From assembly GCF_000196855.1 (NCBI RefSeq), contig NC_014319.1:186001-250000 (forward strand): DNA of 64,000 nt, read 5' to 3'. The notes under the pieces were generated by a model. It saw nothing but the letters and a program-made list of their open reading frames with translations, was not told where the DNA came from and searched no databases. The stretch's first letter is position 1; every line of letters begins with the position of its first letter. Made by a program: the position numbers and the translations under genes. Source of the DNA: Leuconostoc gasicomitatum LMG 18811 (lineage in GTDB: Bacteria; Bacillota; Bacilli; Lactobacillales; Lactobacillaceae). This document shows, piece by piece, positions 1 through 8,336 of the stretch.

Positions 1-1
1 A

Positions 2-367
2 GAGCGAGCAGAGGAACTTAGAAAAACCAAAAACACAGAAGCTGACGTGCTAGACAAAATTTCAGAGATGACAGATAGTGAAGCACAAATTGCCATTGAG
101 ATTCATCATCTTGTTAAAAAAATAGCATCAGAATTAAAACCAAAAACTTGGTATTCAATGCCAGCTTATGCTAACAGAAATGGTAAAGTTGTTCTATTTT
201 TCCAACCTGCGACCAAATTCAAAGCAAGATATTCAACTTTAGGGTTCAATGATGCTGCAACATTGGATGAAGGAGATTTTTGGCCAGTAACCTTTGCAAT
301 AAAGCAAATCACACCGACTATTCGTCAGCAGATTAGTCTTTTAATTGAGAAAAGTATTCAAAAATAA
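2..367 (+). CDS. DUF1801 domain protein (5' end outside window)
   Basis: The reading frame is open to the left edge of the window, so the true start lies upstream; an internal GTG at 47 is probably not the start. The visible 121 residues contain the family hallmarks: an EADVL-type segment, then KTWYSMPAYANRNGKVV, then KFKARYSTLGF. This is the DUF1801 (YdhG-like) fold, a small soluble domain of unsettled function. No partner gene can be judged on the left. It ends about 145 bases before the antiporter gene. Family assignment is firm; the cellular role is unknown. Confidence 0.8.
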   Translation, partial: ERAEELRKTKNTEADVLDKISEMTDSEAQIAIEIHHLVKKIASELKPKTWYSMPAYANRNGKVVLFFQPATKFKARYSTLGFNDAATLDEGDFWPVTFAIKQITPTIRQQISLLIEKSIQK

Positions 368-430
368 AAGTACCTTCTATTTGATATGGGATAATAAATA
401 ATGGTATGATTGTTACAGTTAAATAAATTA

Positions 431-494
431 CGGTTGGGCGAGAGCTTCAAGAAATTAATTGGTCGGGGAACCAATGTGTTTTTGAAGCTTTTTC
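431..494 (+). promoter_or_regulatory. Attenuator-like structured leader of the antiporter gene
   Basis: An outer 8-bp stem (443-450 AGCTTCAA with 482-489 TTGAAGCT) encloses an inner 6-bp hairpin (458-463 ATTGGT with 470-475 ACCAAT, loop CGGGGA). A run of five T follows at once (489-493), and the ribosome-binding site comes only a few bases later. That is the layout of a transcription attenuator or SD-controlling element. It did not match a riboswitch class I know, so the ligand is unknown. Confidence 0.45.
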
Positions 495-511
495 TGTTGA
501 GGAGATAAACT

Positions 512-1477
512 ATGTCATATATAATTATTGCATTATTGATTGTTGTTACTATTATTTTTGGAAAAATAGCACCAAAACTTGGATTTTCAGAGGTTGTGGG
601 ACAACTTCTATCAGGTATAATACTCGGATCTAGTGTATTAAACATTGTGCATCCGACTAGTTTGATTCATTTATTATCAGAGATTGGTATTTTTATACTT
701 ATGTTAAATTCCGGTATGGAATCTGATATTAAAGAGATGAGAAAATATATAAAAGCATCTACGTTAATTGCAATTATGGGCGTTATTGTGCCTGCCGTAT
801 CATTTCCAATTGCTTTCATGTTACTAGGTTATACACTAAAAGTGTCATTATTTGCTGGTGTTGTCTTTTCAGCCACATCTATATCCATTACTTTGGCTGT
901 ATTAGCAGAACAAAAGAAATTAGCAACGCCTATGGGTGCTATCATTTTATCTGCGGCCGTGCTTGATGATATTATCGCATTAATTGCAGTGACACTATTT
1001 TCTGTATTTATTGGTGGTGGCGCGCTAGGTGTTGGTAGTCTGTTACCTTTAATTGCTTTTGCAATGGGCATTTTGTTAAGAAAAGTATCATTTTCTGAGC
1101 AACTAGCACAAGGACTTAACTGGATGGGCAGTTGGTTGTTTTATCCTATCTTTTTTGGATCCATTGGTTTAGGCATAGCACTTCAAGATCTGAATAATAA
1201 GTTATTGCCAATTATGCTATTTAGCATTTTAGCCATCATTACTAAGTTTTTCGGATCACTCATTGGTGCAAAGTTATCAGGCTTAAATAAAACTGTTGCT
1301 CAAGCAATTGGTGCTGGCATGATTTCAAGAGGTGAAATGGCGTTAGTGATCACACAAATCGGAATTTCCTCTCATCTTATAGGTGATGCGGCATCAGCGG
1401 AGTTTATTGTTGCTATCATTATTTCAACTATTGTTGCGCCGATATTGATGAAACCTCTATTTAGTAAAGTGAATTAA
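512..1477 (+). CDS. CPA2-family monovalent cation:proton antiporter (KefB/NapA-like)
   Basis: A 321-residue, almost wholly hydrophobic protein with about ten predicted membrane spans, so a plasma-membrane transporter. Residues near 155 contain an acidic VLDD pair in a membrane segment, which matches the ion-binding Asp pair of electrogenic CPA2 Na+/H+ antiporters, and a SATSIS segment lies shortly before it. There is no C-terminal TrkA-N/RCK domain, so it is not a full KefB/KefC. It is shorter than the usual ~380 residues. SD GAGGAG (about 499-505) supports this ATG. It is monocistronic and ends in a strong terminator. The leader suggests control by attenuation. Whether it carries Na+, K+ or Li+ is not visible. 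Confidence 0.8.
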   Translation: MSYIIIALLIVVTIIFGKIAPKLGFSEVVGQLLSGIILGSSVLNIVHPTSLIHLLSEIGIFILMLNSGMESDIKEMRKYIKASTLIAIMGVIVPAVSFPIAFMLLGYTLKVSLFAGVVFSATSISITLAVLAEQKKLATPMGAIILSAAVLDDIIALIAVTLFSVFIGGGALGVGSLLPLIAFAMGILLRKVSFSEQLAQGLNWMGSWLFYPIFFGSIGLGIALQDLNNKLLPIMLFSILAIITKFFGSLIGAKLSGLNKTVAQAIGAGMISRGEMALVITQIGISSHLIGDAASAEFIVAIIISTIVAPILMKPLFSKVN

Positions 1478-1495
1478 ATAGATGATTTTCAGATT

Positions 1496-1544
1496 AAAAA
1501 CCGGTTGTTTGGACAGCTTAATTTGTCCGAACAACCGGTTTTTT
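1496..1544. terminator. Bidirectional rho-independent terminator
   Basis: A long inverted repeat pairs AAAAACCGGTTGTT with its complement AACAACCGGTTTTT, with a further TGGACA/TGTCC pairing inside. It has an A-run on the left and a T-run on the right, so it can serve both the antiporter gene and the convergent Mga-like gene. Confidence 0.9.
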
Positions 1545-1549
1545 AATCA

Positions 1550-3037
1550 TTAGCGTTTGGCGGATAGAAATAAGGAATTATCAATAGCCGTTAACATTGT
1601 TTGTAACTCTTGGGGATTAAAAACATTACGTATAACAATGCATTTCTTGTTTGGCACAATAATATCAAAAGTATCTGTCAAAATAATATCCGCTGTATTG
1701 ATATTATCTACTGTCTTGACTGCGAGTGGCGTATAAATAGTTTTAAGTTTAGTTTTTAGAAATTCTCGGACACTATAATCAGCAAAATGCATGTAGATAG
1801 TGACTTGCTGTTGTTTGTATGTTTGAGTAGAGAAGAAAAACAAATTGGAAAAATAATCTATAGCAAAATCTTGAGGTAAGTCACGGCAAGGATTGTTATG
1901 ACCTATTGTTGGTAAAGTAGTGGTCAAAAAAGATCTGATGTCATGCATGGCGGCGGTGTTTATTGTGCGCTTGTCATTTAAAAATGTGGCATCAGATTTT
2001 AAAATTTCAATAATATTAAGGTGAATGTGAAAAGCTAACACGTAAAAAATCAAACAAAAATATTTTACTTTGGCTAGGTCATCAGAGGCTAAATCTAAAT
2101 TGAATCTTTCTTGCCACTTAGCCGTTAGTTTGTTGACAAAGATATCAGCGCTTAAGTGAGAATGCGAAATAATGGTACCTAAAGAAATTGCATGGTTTTC
2201 TTCAATGAGATTAGGTAATAGTAAATGAGCAAAAAAATTCAAGTAAAAAAATTCTACTTTGATAATATTATTATCTGTCATTTTTTTTTGAAAAAATAAG
2301 CTTTTAAAAGTATTGTAATCAGAGACAACGAATTTTTGTAGCAATGTTTGAACGTATTCGGACATTGGTTCTGCAAAATAACTTTTAGATAGCCTGATTT
2401 TCATGACGGCAAGTAATAAAGTGATTTCTTCTGCGAATGATGGCGCAAGTTTGTTATTAGGACTTAATAGATTAAAGTCGGAAATTGTTTCAGCACGAGA
2501 AATTGTTGGGAAAGGCCAGTTTGTGCGTGGAAAACAATATTTGACGAACGAGAATATAAAAACTCTAATGTTGATTTCATTGCCAGTAAATACTGGGACT
2601 GTATGTTGATCAATTGTAATAACAATATTGAATTGATCTAAAATACTATTGAGTTGTTTTAACACCCTATAGCAATGAGAAGTACTGATAGCAAGTTTAT
2701 CGCACAGATTGTTGAATGGCAAATGTCGATGTGTAATGATTTCAGAACAGATTTGAAAAGTCAATGAATCGTTGAGGTAATGAAATTCAAGCTGTTGATA
2801 TAGATGTATATCATCAATATTAACCGTGTAGTTATGTTTATTAGAAGTATCCACTAATTTTTGGTGTGCTATGGTCTGAACTGTTTTGTTAATATCTTCA
2901 ATATCATGCGTGAGTTGAACTTCTGTTATATCAAATTCTTTTACTAAATAAGGAAACCCATTAGTCGTATTGGTGAAAAGTGACTGTAAAATAGCCAGCT
3001 GACGCTGTTTCTTTTTTGATAGAAAGTTAATTAACAT
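1550..3037 (-). CDS. Mga-like helix-turn-helix transcriptional regulator
   Basis: A 495-residue protein with an N-terminal helix-turn-helix region (about residues 10-120, including ILQSLFTN and a second HTH-like segment with ISTSHCYRVLKQLNS). A helical middle follows, resembling the PRD-like part of Mga/AtxA regulators, and a C-terminal portion (about 400-495, with ADIILTDTFD) resembles an EIIB-like fold. A frame extension upstream begins at a TTG, but GGAGG lies five bases before the ATG at 3037, so that start is preferred. Mga-type proteins often control surface proteins; the divergent neighbour is a cell-wall hydrolase. The target link is inference only. Confidence 0.65.
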   Translation of the reverse strand: MLINFLSKKKQRQLAILQSLFTNTTNGFPYLVKEFDITEVQLTHDIEDINKTVQTIAHQKLVDTSNKHNYTVNIDDIHLYQQLEFHYLNDSLTFQICSEIITHRHLPFNNLCDKLAISTSHCYRVLKQLNSILDQFNIVITIDQHTVPVFTGNEINIRVFIFSFVKYCFPRTNWPFPTISRAETISDFNLLSPNNKLAPSFAEEITLLLAVMKIRLSKSYFAEPMSEYVQTLLQKFVVSDYNTFKSLFFQKKMTDNNIIKVEFFYLNFFAHLLLPNLIEENHAISLGTIISHSHLSADIFVNKLTAKWQERFNLDLASDDLAKVKYFCLIFYVLAFHIHLNIIEILKSDATFLNDKRTINTAAMHDIRSFLTTTLPTIGHNNPCRDLPQDFAIDYFSNLFFFSTQTYKQQQVTIYMHFADYSVREFLKTKLKTIYTPLAVKTVDNINTADIILTDTFDIIVPNKKCIVIRNVFNPQELQTMLTAIDNSLFLSAKR

Positions 3038-3485
3038 GTAAACCTCCAAAATTTTTTTAAAATGAAAATAATCTTAATATTATCTGTGTTATGAAAAAAA
3101 TCAAGAAACCATGAGACATATTTTTTCTATTAAGATAATTCAGGGGAATTAGTAATAAAAAATACACTTCAGGTGCAAAGTTGTAGTTCAAAGCATTTAA
3201 TAAACATACACCCCTATGATAACTTGCACAGCGAATTATGTTATTGCTTTTTTAAGGCACGATGGCATTTTTTTGAGAAGTGCTAAAACATTAACCATTT
3301 AGAGGGTTATCATGTATTATCTATTTTTTAAAAAAATCCGATAATCTAACTGTTAGTTTTAACTTATAATACTATAAGTAGTTTAACTAATCAATCCTAG
3401 AATCAACCAAACTATGGGTTTGAGAGTAATTTAAATTGCTTACGAACTTAAAATCGTAACACATTAACTGAAGGAGTTAATCATC
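3038..3485. other. Divergent intergenic region between Mga-like gene and P60 gene
   Basis: About 450 bases without a credible open frame. The rightward gene has a plausible -10 TATAAT at 3365-3370, and a small inverted repeat CAAAC/GTTTG lies near 3409-3423. The transcribed leader of the hydrolase gene would be about 110 bases. No known riboswitch or tRNA was recognised. Confidence 0.5.
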
Positions 3486-4283
3486 ATGAAACCATCTACC
3501 ATCATTAAGTTTGTCACTGCGGCGGCCGGTACATTTGCCATTGCCGGGGTCGCTTCTGTATCAGCTGATACGATTACAGTTAAAGCGGGAGACACACTTA
3601 ATACGATTGCCGCAGCAAATAGCACAACAGTTGCTGAGTTAGCCAAAGCAAACAATATTCAAAATACGAATCTAATTTTTGTTGGGCAACAATTAGTGAC
3701 CTCTGGTTCAACTAATCCGAACCAAACAGATACTACTGGTACGTACACGGTTGAAGCAGGTGATACTTTGTATCGTATTGCTGCAGCACATGATATATCA
3801 GTTACTGATTTAGCCAATGCTAATAACATAAAAAATGTGAATTATATTGCGGTTGGTCAAGTATTAACATTAGTAGCATCTGATAACAACAGTAATAATG
3901 ATGACAACAACACTCCCAATCAAAATACTTCTAATTGGCATGATTTAGCCATGAGTTTAGTGGGAACACCCTACGTTTGGGGTGGTAAAACACCTGCTGG
4001 ATTCGATTGTTCAGGATTTGTTGCCTATGTATTAAATAATTCTGGTCGCACATCAAATTTCCCCAGCTACACTGTTTACCAAGAGGCACTTGTACAACAG
4101 AAATCAGTATCAGCGGCGCAAGCTGGTGATTTGCTGTTTTGGGGTGGTCACGGAGAAACATATCATGTTGGTATTTATTTAGGGAATAATCAATTTATTG
4201 CCGCACCACAACCAGGAGATGTGGTGCGTGTGCAAACATTGTATTCTGGATGGATGCCTAGTTTTGCGGGATCTGTTGATTAA
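3486..4283 (+). CDS. Secreted LysM-LysM-NlpC/P60 peptidoglycan endopeptidase
   Basis: A 265-residue protein with a signal peptide (residues 1-28, cleavage likely after SVSA). Two LysM peptidoglycan-binding modules follow (about 30-71 and 84-130; VKAGDTLNTIAAAN and VEAGDTLYRIAAAH), then an Asn/Asp-rich linker and a C-terminal NlpC/P60 domain (about 150-265). The catalytic Cys is in FDCSGF (C175) and the His in YHVGIYLG (H227). The family cleaves D-gamma-glutamyl-diaminoacid bonds in wall stem peptides and acts in daughter-cell separation and turnover. SD AAGGAG precedes the ATG. It stands alone and is followed by a terminator near 4470. Confidence 0.92.
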   Translation: MKPSTIIKFVTAAAGTFAIAGVASVSADTITVKAGDTLNTIAAANSTTVAELAKANNIQNTNLIFVGQQLVTSGSTNPNQTDTTGTYTVEAGDTLYRIAAAHDISVTDLANANNIKNVNYIAVGQVLTLVASDNNSNNDDNNTPNQNTSNWHDLAMSLVGTPYVWGGKTPAGFDCSGFVAYVLNNSGRTSNFPSYTVYQEALVQQKSVSAAQAGDLLFWGGHGETYHVGIYLGNNQFIAAPQPGDVVRVQTLYSGWMPSFAGSVD

Positions 4284-4456
4284 TTGAATGGTTTATAAGT
4301 GTTACGAAATGGGATTGTTTTGTTAGCCACCAGTATTATACTGGTGTCAGTCATGTGACACAAGAGAATACGACCGATTCAGACCTTTTATCAGGACAAC
4401 GCGTGTTGCAGCGATTATTATATAATTTAGCATATCGTAATTAATATGTATTTTAG

Positions 4457-4481
4457 AAAGTTCACTTCAAGTGGGCTTTTT
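4457..4481 (+). terminator. Rho-independent terminator after the P60 gene
   Basis: AAGTTCACTT pairs with AAGTGGGCTT (two G-T pairs) around a very short loop, followed by a T-run. The 170 bases between it and the P60 stop contain no credible gene. Confidence 0.6.
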
Positions 4482-4549
4482 ATATTGCATTTTTAATAGA
4501 AATTGGGCTATATAACAAAAATATGGTAAACTAAAAGGAATGATTGATA

Positions 4550-4643
4550 CCTTATTCACATGATAGGTATGGTAGTCCTTCACTGATCACTATCTAAAAT
4601 TTGAATAAGGTTACAATTATGAGGGGCGTGCGGACAGCACGCC
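4550..4643 (+). promoter_or_regulatory. Structured 5' leader of the leucine-rich-repeat protein gene
   Basis: CCTTATTCA (4550-4558) is the exact complement of TGAATAAGG (4602-4610). Between them, GATAG (4562-4566) can pair with CTATC (4590-4594). Just downstream is a GC-rich 7-bp hairpin GGCGTGC-GGACA-GCACGCC (4625-4643), standing out from the AT-rich surroundings. The right arm of the first stem contains AAGG, a possible SD for an in-frame ATG at 4619. The function is unknown; it could be a translational switch. Confidence 0.4.
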
Positions 4644-4666
4644 AGAATAACTGGGGGAAATTAAAT

Positions 4667-6292
4667 ATGAAGGTTAGTAGTAGGATAATAAGTATCAGGT
4701 ACTTTTTTGGGAGAGTACAAACAAATGGGGCTTTTTTAAAAACAATGGGTGTCATATTTTTAGCAACATTTATGATTAATTTTAATCATATAACAGCGCA
4801 TGCCGATACAATATCACAACCACCTTTAAACGTTAAAGATGGTGTGTTATATGGTTTTTCAGATGATCAAACACAACATATAGGTGCGACTGTTGTCGTT
4901 CCAAACAATGTGACAAGCATTGCAAATACAGCTTTTTATAATCAAGGTATTGGCCGAGTTGATTTTAGTGCGGCGACTAAATTAAAATCTATTGGTGATT
5001 TTGCTTTTGCTAAAAACCATTTAAGCACCGTTAATTATCCTAATCTTAACGATAATAATTTAGGGTGGTATATATTTTACGATAATGATATTAATGTGGT
5101 GACATTTGCTGACGGCGTGACCCATATTAATGATGGTGCTTTTGCTAAAAATCCTAATCTAACAGCAGTTAACCTACCATCAACCATCACGGCAATAGGC
5201 GATTGGTCTTTTGCTGGTGATCGTTTAAGTACAATTGACTTAACAACGATTAAGCATACTAATGATTTAAATGTTGGATCGGGTGCATTTTATGGTAATC
5301 AAGCATCACGTGTTGCCGTGTTACCAAATAACGAATTGAATAACAGTGGCAATCGTCCGATTCGTTGGTATGGCTATGAAACATTTGGTCAAAATACTGG
5401 TCAAGCCAACCGCATCGCCAGTCAATATGCCTTAAAGCACCAGAACTATAGTACTGGAACAACCGGTAACATCAATACAGCAGATAGTTTTACCTATGAT
5501 TCTCAGAATTTATCAACGATTACAGGTGTCAAATCAGGGATTACAACACTTGGTAAAACTATTGTTATACCAGATAATGTCACGAAAATTGCCGACAATG
5601 CATTTAAATCATTAGGTATCGTAGCAGTTGATTTTTCAAAAGCAGTGGGGCTCAAGCAAATTGGGAATTTTGCGTTCTATGATAATCAAATTTCAAATAC
5701 ATTAACACTTCCTAATTGTTTAAACACTGATATATCAAGTATTGGCTGGTATGCTTTTGCTTCAAACAATATTTCAAAGATAAATTGGCCGAATAATGGT
5801 ATAACAGCGTTAAACGATTTTGCTTTTTCTAGTAATCAGCTAACAGACATTAATTTACCAAATACTTTACAGTCAATTGGGGATGGCACCTTTTTAGATA
5901 ATCATATTAAAGACGTGGAACTCCCATCCAGTTTGCAACGCGTAGGTTCTGGTTGTTTTGCCAGTAATTCATTTGATCAGCAAAGATCGATCGTATTAAC
6001 TAATGCTGTTAATCAAATGGATTCAGAAAAGAATTTGTCTGCTGTTTTGTATCCTTTTGGTGTCACGATAGCTCAGTCAAATAGTCAAATCAAGAATCGA
6101 TTTATGGAAATGCCAAACGGTGAATGGCAGTACTTGGACAGTAGTGGTCTACCTTTAACAGGTCAACAGATCATTGATGGTCATAAGTATTACTTTAATA
6201 CAGATGGGACACAAGTTAAAGGTTATTCAGTCACTTTTAAGGATGGCAGTGTGCATCAGTTTGATATCAACAGTGGTGATGAATTAAACTAA
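4667..6292 (+). CDS. Secreted BspA-type leucine-rich-repeat protein with glucan-binding repeat
   Basis: A 541-residue secreted protein. Residues 1-46 are a long signal peptide ending in ITAHA-DT. From about 50 to 470 there are two blocks of LRR_5/BspA-type repeats, seen in recurring units such as LKSIGDFAFAKNHLSTV, LTAVNLPSTITAIGDWSF and LQSIGDGTFLDNHI. The C-terminus (about 480-541; WQYLDSSGLPLTG and HKYYFNTDGTQVKG) matches the cell-wall/glucan-binding repeats of glucansucrases. The likely role is surface attachment to glucan or host/plant surfaces (inference). In-frame starts at TTG 4601 and ATG 4619 exist; ATG 4667 was chosen for its GGGGG SD and normal signal-peptide length. Confidence 0.85.
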   Translation: MKVSSRIISIRYFFGRVQTNGAFLKTMGVIFLATFMINFNHITAHADTISQPPLNVKDGVLYGFSDDQTQHIGATVVVPNNVTSIANTAFYNQGIGRVDFSAATKLKSIGDFAFAKNHLSTVNYPNLNDNNLGWYIFYDNDINVVTFADGVTHINDGAFAKNPNLTAVNLPSTITAIGDWSFAGDRLSTIDLTTIKHTNDLNVGSGAFYGNQASRVAVLPNNELNNSGNRPIRWYGYETFGQNTGQANRIASQYALKHQNYSTGTTGNINTADSFTYDSQNLSTITGVKSGITTLGKTIVIPDNVTKIADNAFKSLGIVAVDFSKAVGLKQIGNFAFYDNQISNTLTLPNCLNTDISSIGWYAFASNNISKINWPNNGITALNDFAFSSNQLTDINLPNTLQSIGDGTFLDNHIKDVELPSSLQRVGSGCFASNSFDQQRSIVLTNAVNQMDSEKNLSAVLYPFGVTIAQSNSQIKNRFMEMPNGEWQYLDSSGLPLTGQQIIDGHKYYFNTDGTQVKGYSVTFKDGSVHQFDINSGDELN

Positions 6293-6317
6293 AACACCGT
6301 AGCCATTGTGTTGAGGG

Positions 6318-6370
6318 AAAAAGGAGGCCAATAAGGTGAGATATTATCTCACCTTATTGGCCTCCTTTTC
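6318..6370. terminator. Strong bidirectional terminator
   Basis: AAAAAGGAGGCCAATAAGG and onward pairs perfectly with the matching right arm ending GGCCTCCTTTT, with a short TATTA loop. It lies between the convergent LRR and yeiH genes and fits termination in both directions. Confidence 0.92.
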
Positions 6371-6384
6371 TTTGTTTAAAATAA

Positions 6385-7383
6385 TTAATTAAATAGGAAA
6401 TGAATTAAAATAACTGCTAGAATGACCTGCACAGCACCAGTCACTAATCCGTAAGTTAAGAATTTGCCACCAGATTTTTTAATTGTGGCAAATTTAAGAT
6501 TTAAACCAATTCCTGCCAAGTTAACGACACCAGTAAAACTAGAAATTGTTTTTGCACTATTATTAATGAGGTGAGGTAACGAAATGAAGCTGTTCACGCA
6601 GAGTAAGATAACAAAGGCAATAATGAACCAAGGAATCTTAACGCCCTTACTAGGGGTTGTAATTTGATTATTCGTATCGTCTTTTTGAGCCATCTTTGCA
6701 AATATTAACACAACGACAGTAAGTAAAATGATGCGTAACATTTTAAATAAAGTAGCATAAGTGACAACGGTTGGATTAATTAAAGCAGCAGTACCAACAA
6801 CTTGGCCAACTGACTGTACGACACCACCAACTAATGCACCGAGCAACAAATTATTGTTACCAACTAAGTAAGGGCCAATGACAGGTATAACAAGAAGTAG
6901 TACCACACCAGTTAGACTAACAGTTGCCACAGTAGTTCGGCGTTGATCATCAGTTGCGCCAATTGCAGGTGACACGGATGCAATAGCACTTGACCCACAA
7001 ACAGCGTTACCAGCACCCATTAACATGGCAGACTGTTTTGATACCTTAAATATACGGCCACCCAACCAGAGAACAATAACAATTGTTAGGGTCATTTGAA
7101 TTAAGATAAATAATAGACCATTAATACCCAATTTTTCTATGGTTCGTAATGTAACTGTTAGACCCATCAAGGCAATGCCAATTTCGATGGGAAACTTTTC
7201 GGCCCATTTTATTCCTGGTGCCCATGTTGCACCGGCTAGAACGGTGTTTCCAAGTAATATGCCGAGTAACATGGCAATGGCTTCAGCACCTAAAAACGGT
7301 AACCATATCGCTAAAACTTTAGCAATGATTGATAAAATGACGGTAGCAATGATACCGTTTAACATGTTAGCTTTTATTCTCAC
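6385..7383 (-). CDS. yeiH: YeiH family putative sulfate exporter (UPF0324)
   Basis: A 332-residue integral membrane protein with about ten predicted spans. It shows the YeiH family pattern: LGAEAIAMLLGILLGNT near the N-terminus, WAEKFPIEIGIALMGLTVTL, and the conserved GAGNAVCGSSAIASVSP segment near residues 120-140. The family is annotated as a putative sulfate/organosulfonate-linked exporter; the substrate is not established. The start is GTG, with SD AGGAG seven bases upstream. It is divergent from a LysR regulator, the usual arrangement for yeiH, and probably controlled by it. Confidence 0.85.
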   Translation of the reverse strand: MRIKANMLNGIIATVILSIIAKVLAIWLPFLGAEAIAMLLGILLGNTVLAGATWAPGIKWAEKFPIEIGIALMGLTVTLRTIEKLGINGLLFILIQMTLTIVIVLWLGGRIFKVSKQSAMLMGAGNAVCGSSAIASVSPAIGATDDQRRTTVATVSLTGVVLLLVIPVIGPYLVGNNNLLLGALVGGVVQSVGQVVGTAALINPTVVTYATLFKMLRIILLTVVVLIFAKMAQKDDTNNQITTPSKGVKIPWFIIAFVILLCVNSFISLPHLINNSAKTISSFTGVVNLAGIGLNLKFATIKKSGGKFLTYGLVTGAVQVILAVILIHFLFN

Positions 7384-7505
7384 AACTATTCTCCTAAACT
7401 ACCCAATATGTTTTTTGTTAATTCTCATGCTACGCGTTTATTTGCTATTTGTAAAATAAATGTTTATAATATATTCAATTAATAAACGTAATGGATAGGG
7501 CGATG

Positions 7506-8336
7506 ATGCTTAAACTAATAAAAACATTTATTGCTGTCTATGAAACAAGATCTTTTTCAAAAGCAGCAGATCAACTTTTTATCTCGCAACCAACAGTTAG
7601 CGTGCATATTAAGCAACTAGAAGAACAATTAAATGTTAAATTATTTGACCGTAATGGGCGTATGTTTTTATCACCAACATTAAATGCGCGTCGGTTTTAT
7701 CAACATGCGACGCAATTACTCGATGACTGGCAAGAGGCAACAGCGAGTTTAGATTTGACAACAGAAAATACGCGTACAAGCATTAGTATTGGTGCTTCAC
7801 AAACGACGGCAACTGTTTTGTTGCCAAAAATCATAGCACAATTATCAAAATCAACGCTTAATAGTATGAATTTAAAAGTCGAAATGCATAATTCTGAAGA
7901 AATTTTGGCTGGGGTATTGAATAAGCAATTCGATTTAGGTTTCATTGAAAAGCCTATCACGAATGATTTTATTGTACGCCACACGTTGGCTAAAGATCAG
8001 TTGGTATTAGCAGGAAATCTTGCCTCCGATATGTGGCTGGTGAGAGAAAAAGGATCAGGTGTTTATCATTATATGCAACAATATTTCAAACAACAAAATA
8101 TTGTACCAGAACATTTTTTAACTATTACGAATAATGATATTATTGTCAAAATGCTGTCAGAAAATATTGGTAAATCGATCGTTAGTAGTCAGACACTGCC
8201 AAAAAATATGTCCTTTATAAAATTGCCAGATAGTTTTAATCGTGATTTTTATTTAATTAATCATCAACATAACAATCGTCCTGAGATTCAGGATTTTATT
8301 GTGATGGTAGAAAAAATCGCTAAAACCTTATTGTGA
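7506..8336 (+). CDS. LysR family transcriptional regulator, divergent from yeiH
   Basis: A 276-residue regulator. Residues 1-60 form the LysR winged helix (FIAVYETRSFSKAADQLF, then SQPTVSVHIKQLEEQL and LFDRNGR). Residues 90-276 form the periplasmic-binding-like effector domain. The 100-base divergent region to yeiH contains a TATAAT at 7465-7470. Three in-frame ATGs occur at 7491, 7503 and 7506; the SD-like GGATAGGG (7492-7499) favours 7503 or 7506. Its stop overlaps the convergent niaP stop by nine bases. The target is probably yeiH, inferred from position; by analogy with CysL/YeiE it may sense a sulfur metabolite. Confidence 0.85.
   Translation: MLKLIKTFIAVYETRSFSKAADQLFISQPTVSVHIKQLEEQLNVKLFDRNGRMFLSPTLNARRFYQHATQLLDDWQEATASLDLTTENTRTSISIGASQTTATVLLPKIIAQLSKSTLNSMNLKVEMHNSEEILAGVLNKQFDLGFIEKPITNDFIVRHTLAKDQLVLAGNLASDMWLVREKGSGVYHYMQQYFKQQNIVPEHFLTITNNDIIVKMLSENIGKSIVSSQTLPKNMSFIKLPDSFNRDFYLINHQHNNRPEIQDFIVMVEKIAKTLL

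Noticed and set aside
431-494. Fluoride, Mn (yybP-ykoY) or c-di-AMP (ydaO) riboswitch before the antiporter
   Set aside because: The conserved cores are absent and the leader is too short for ydaO; only an unclassified attenuator-like hairpin is supported.
829-1071. Minus-strand frame inside the antiporter gene
   Set aside because: Shadow frame with no SD, overlapping a well-supported gene.
4284-4434. Open stretch after the P60 gene ending in QRLLYNLAYRN
   Set aside because: About 50 codons with no start codon or SD, and it lies before a terminator; it could be a remnant but cannot be supported.
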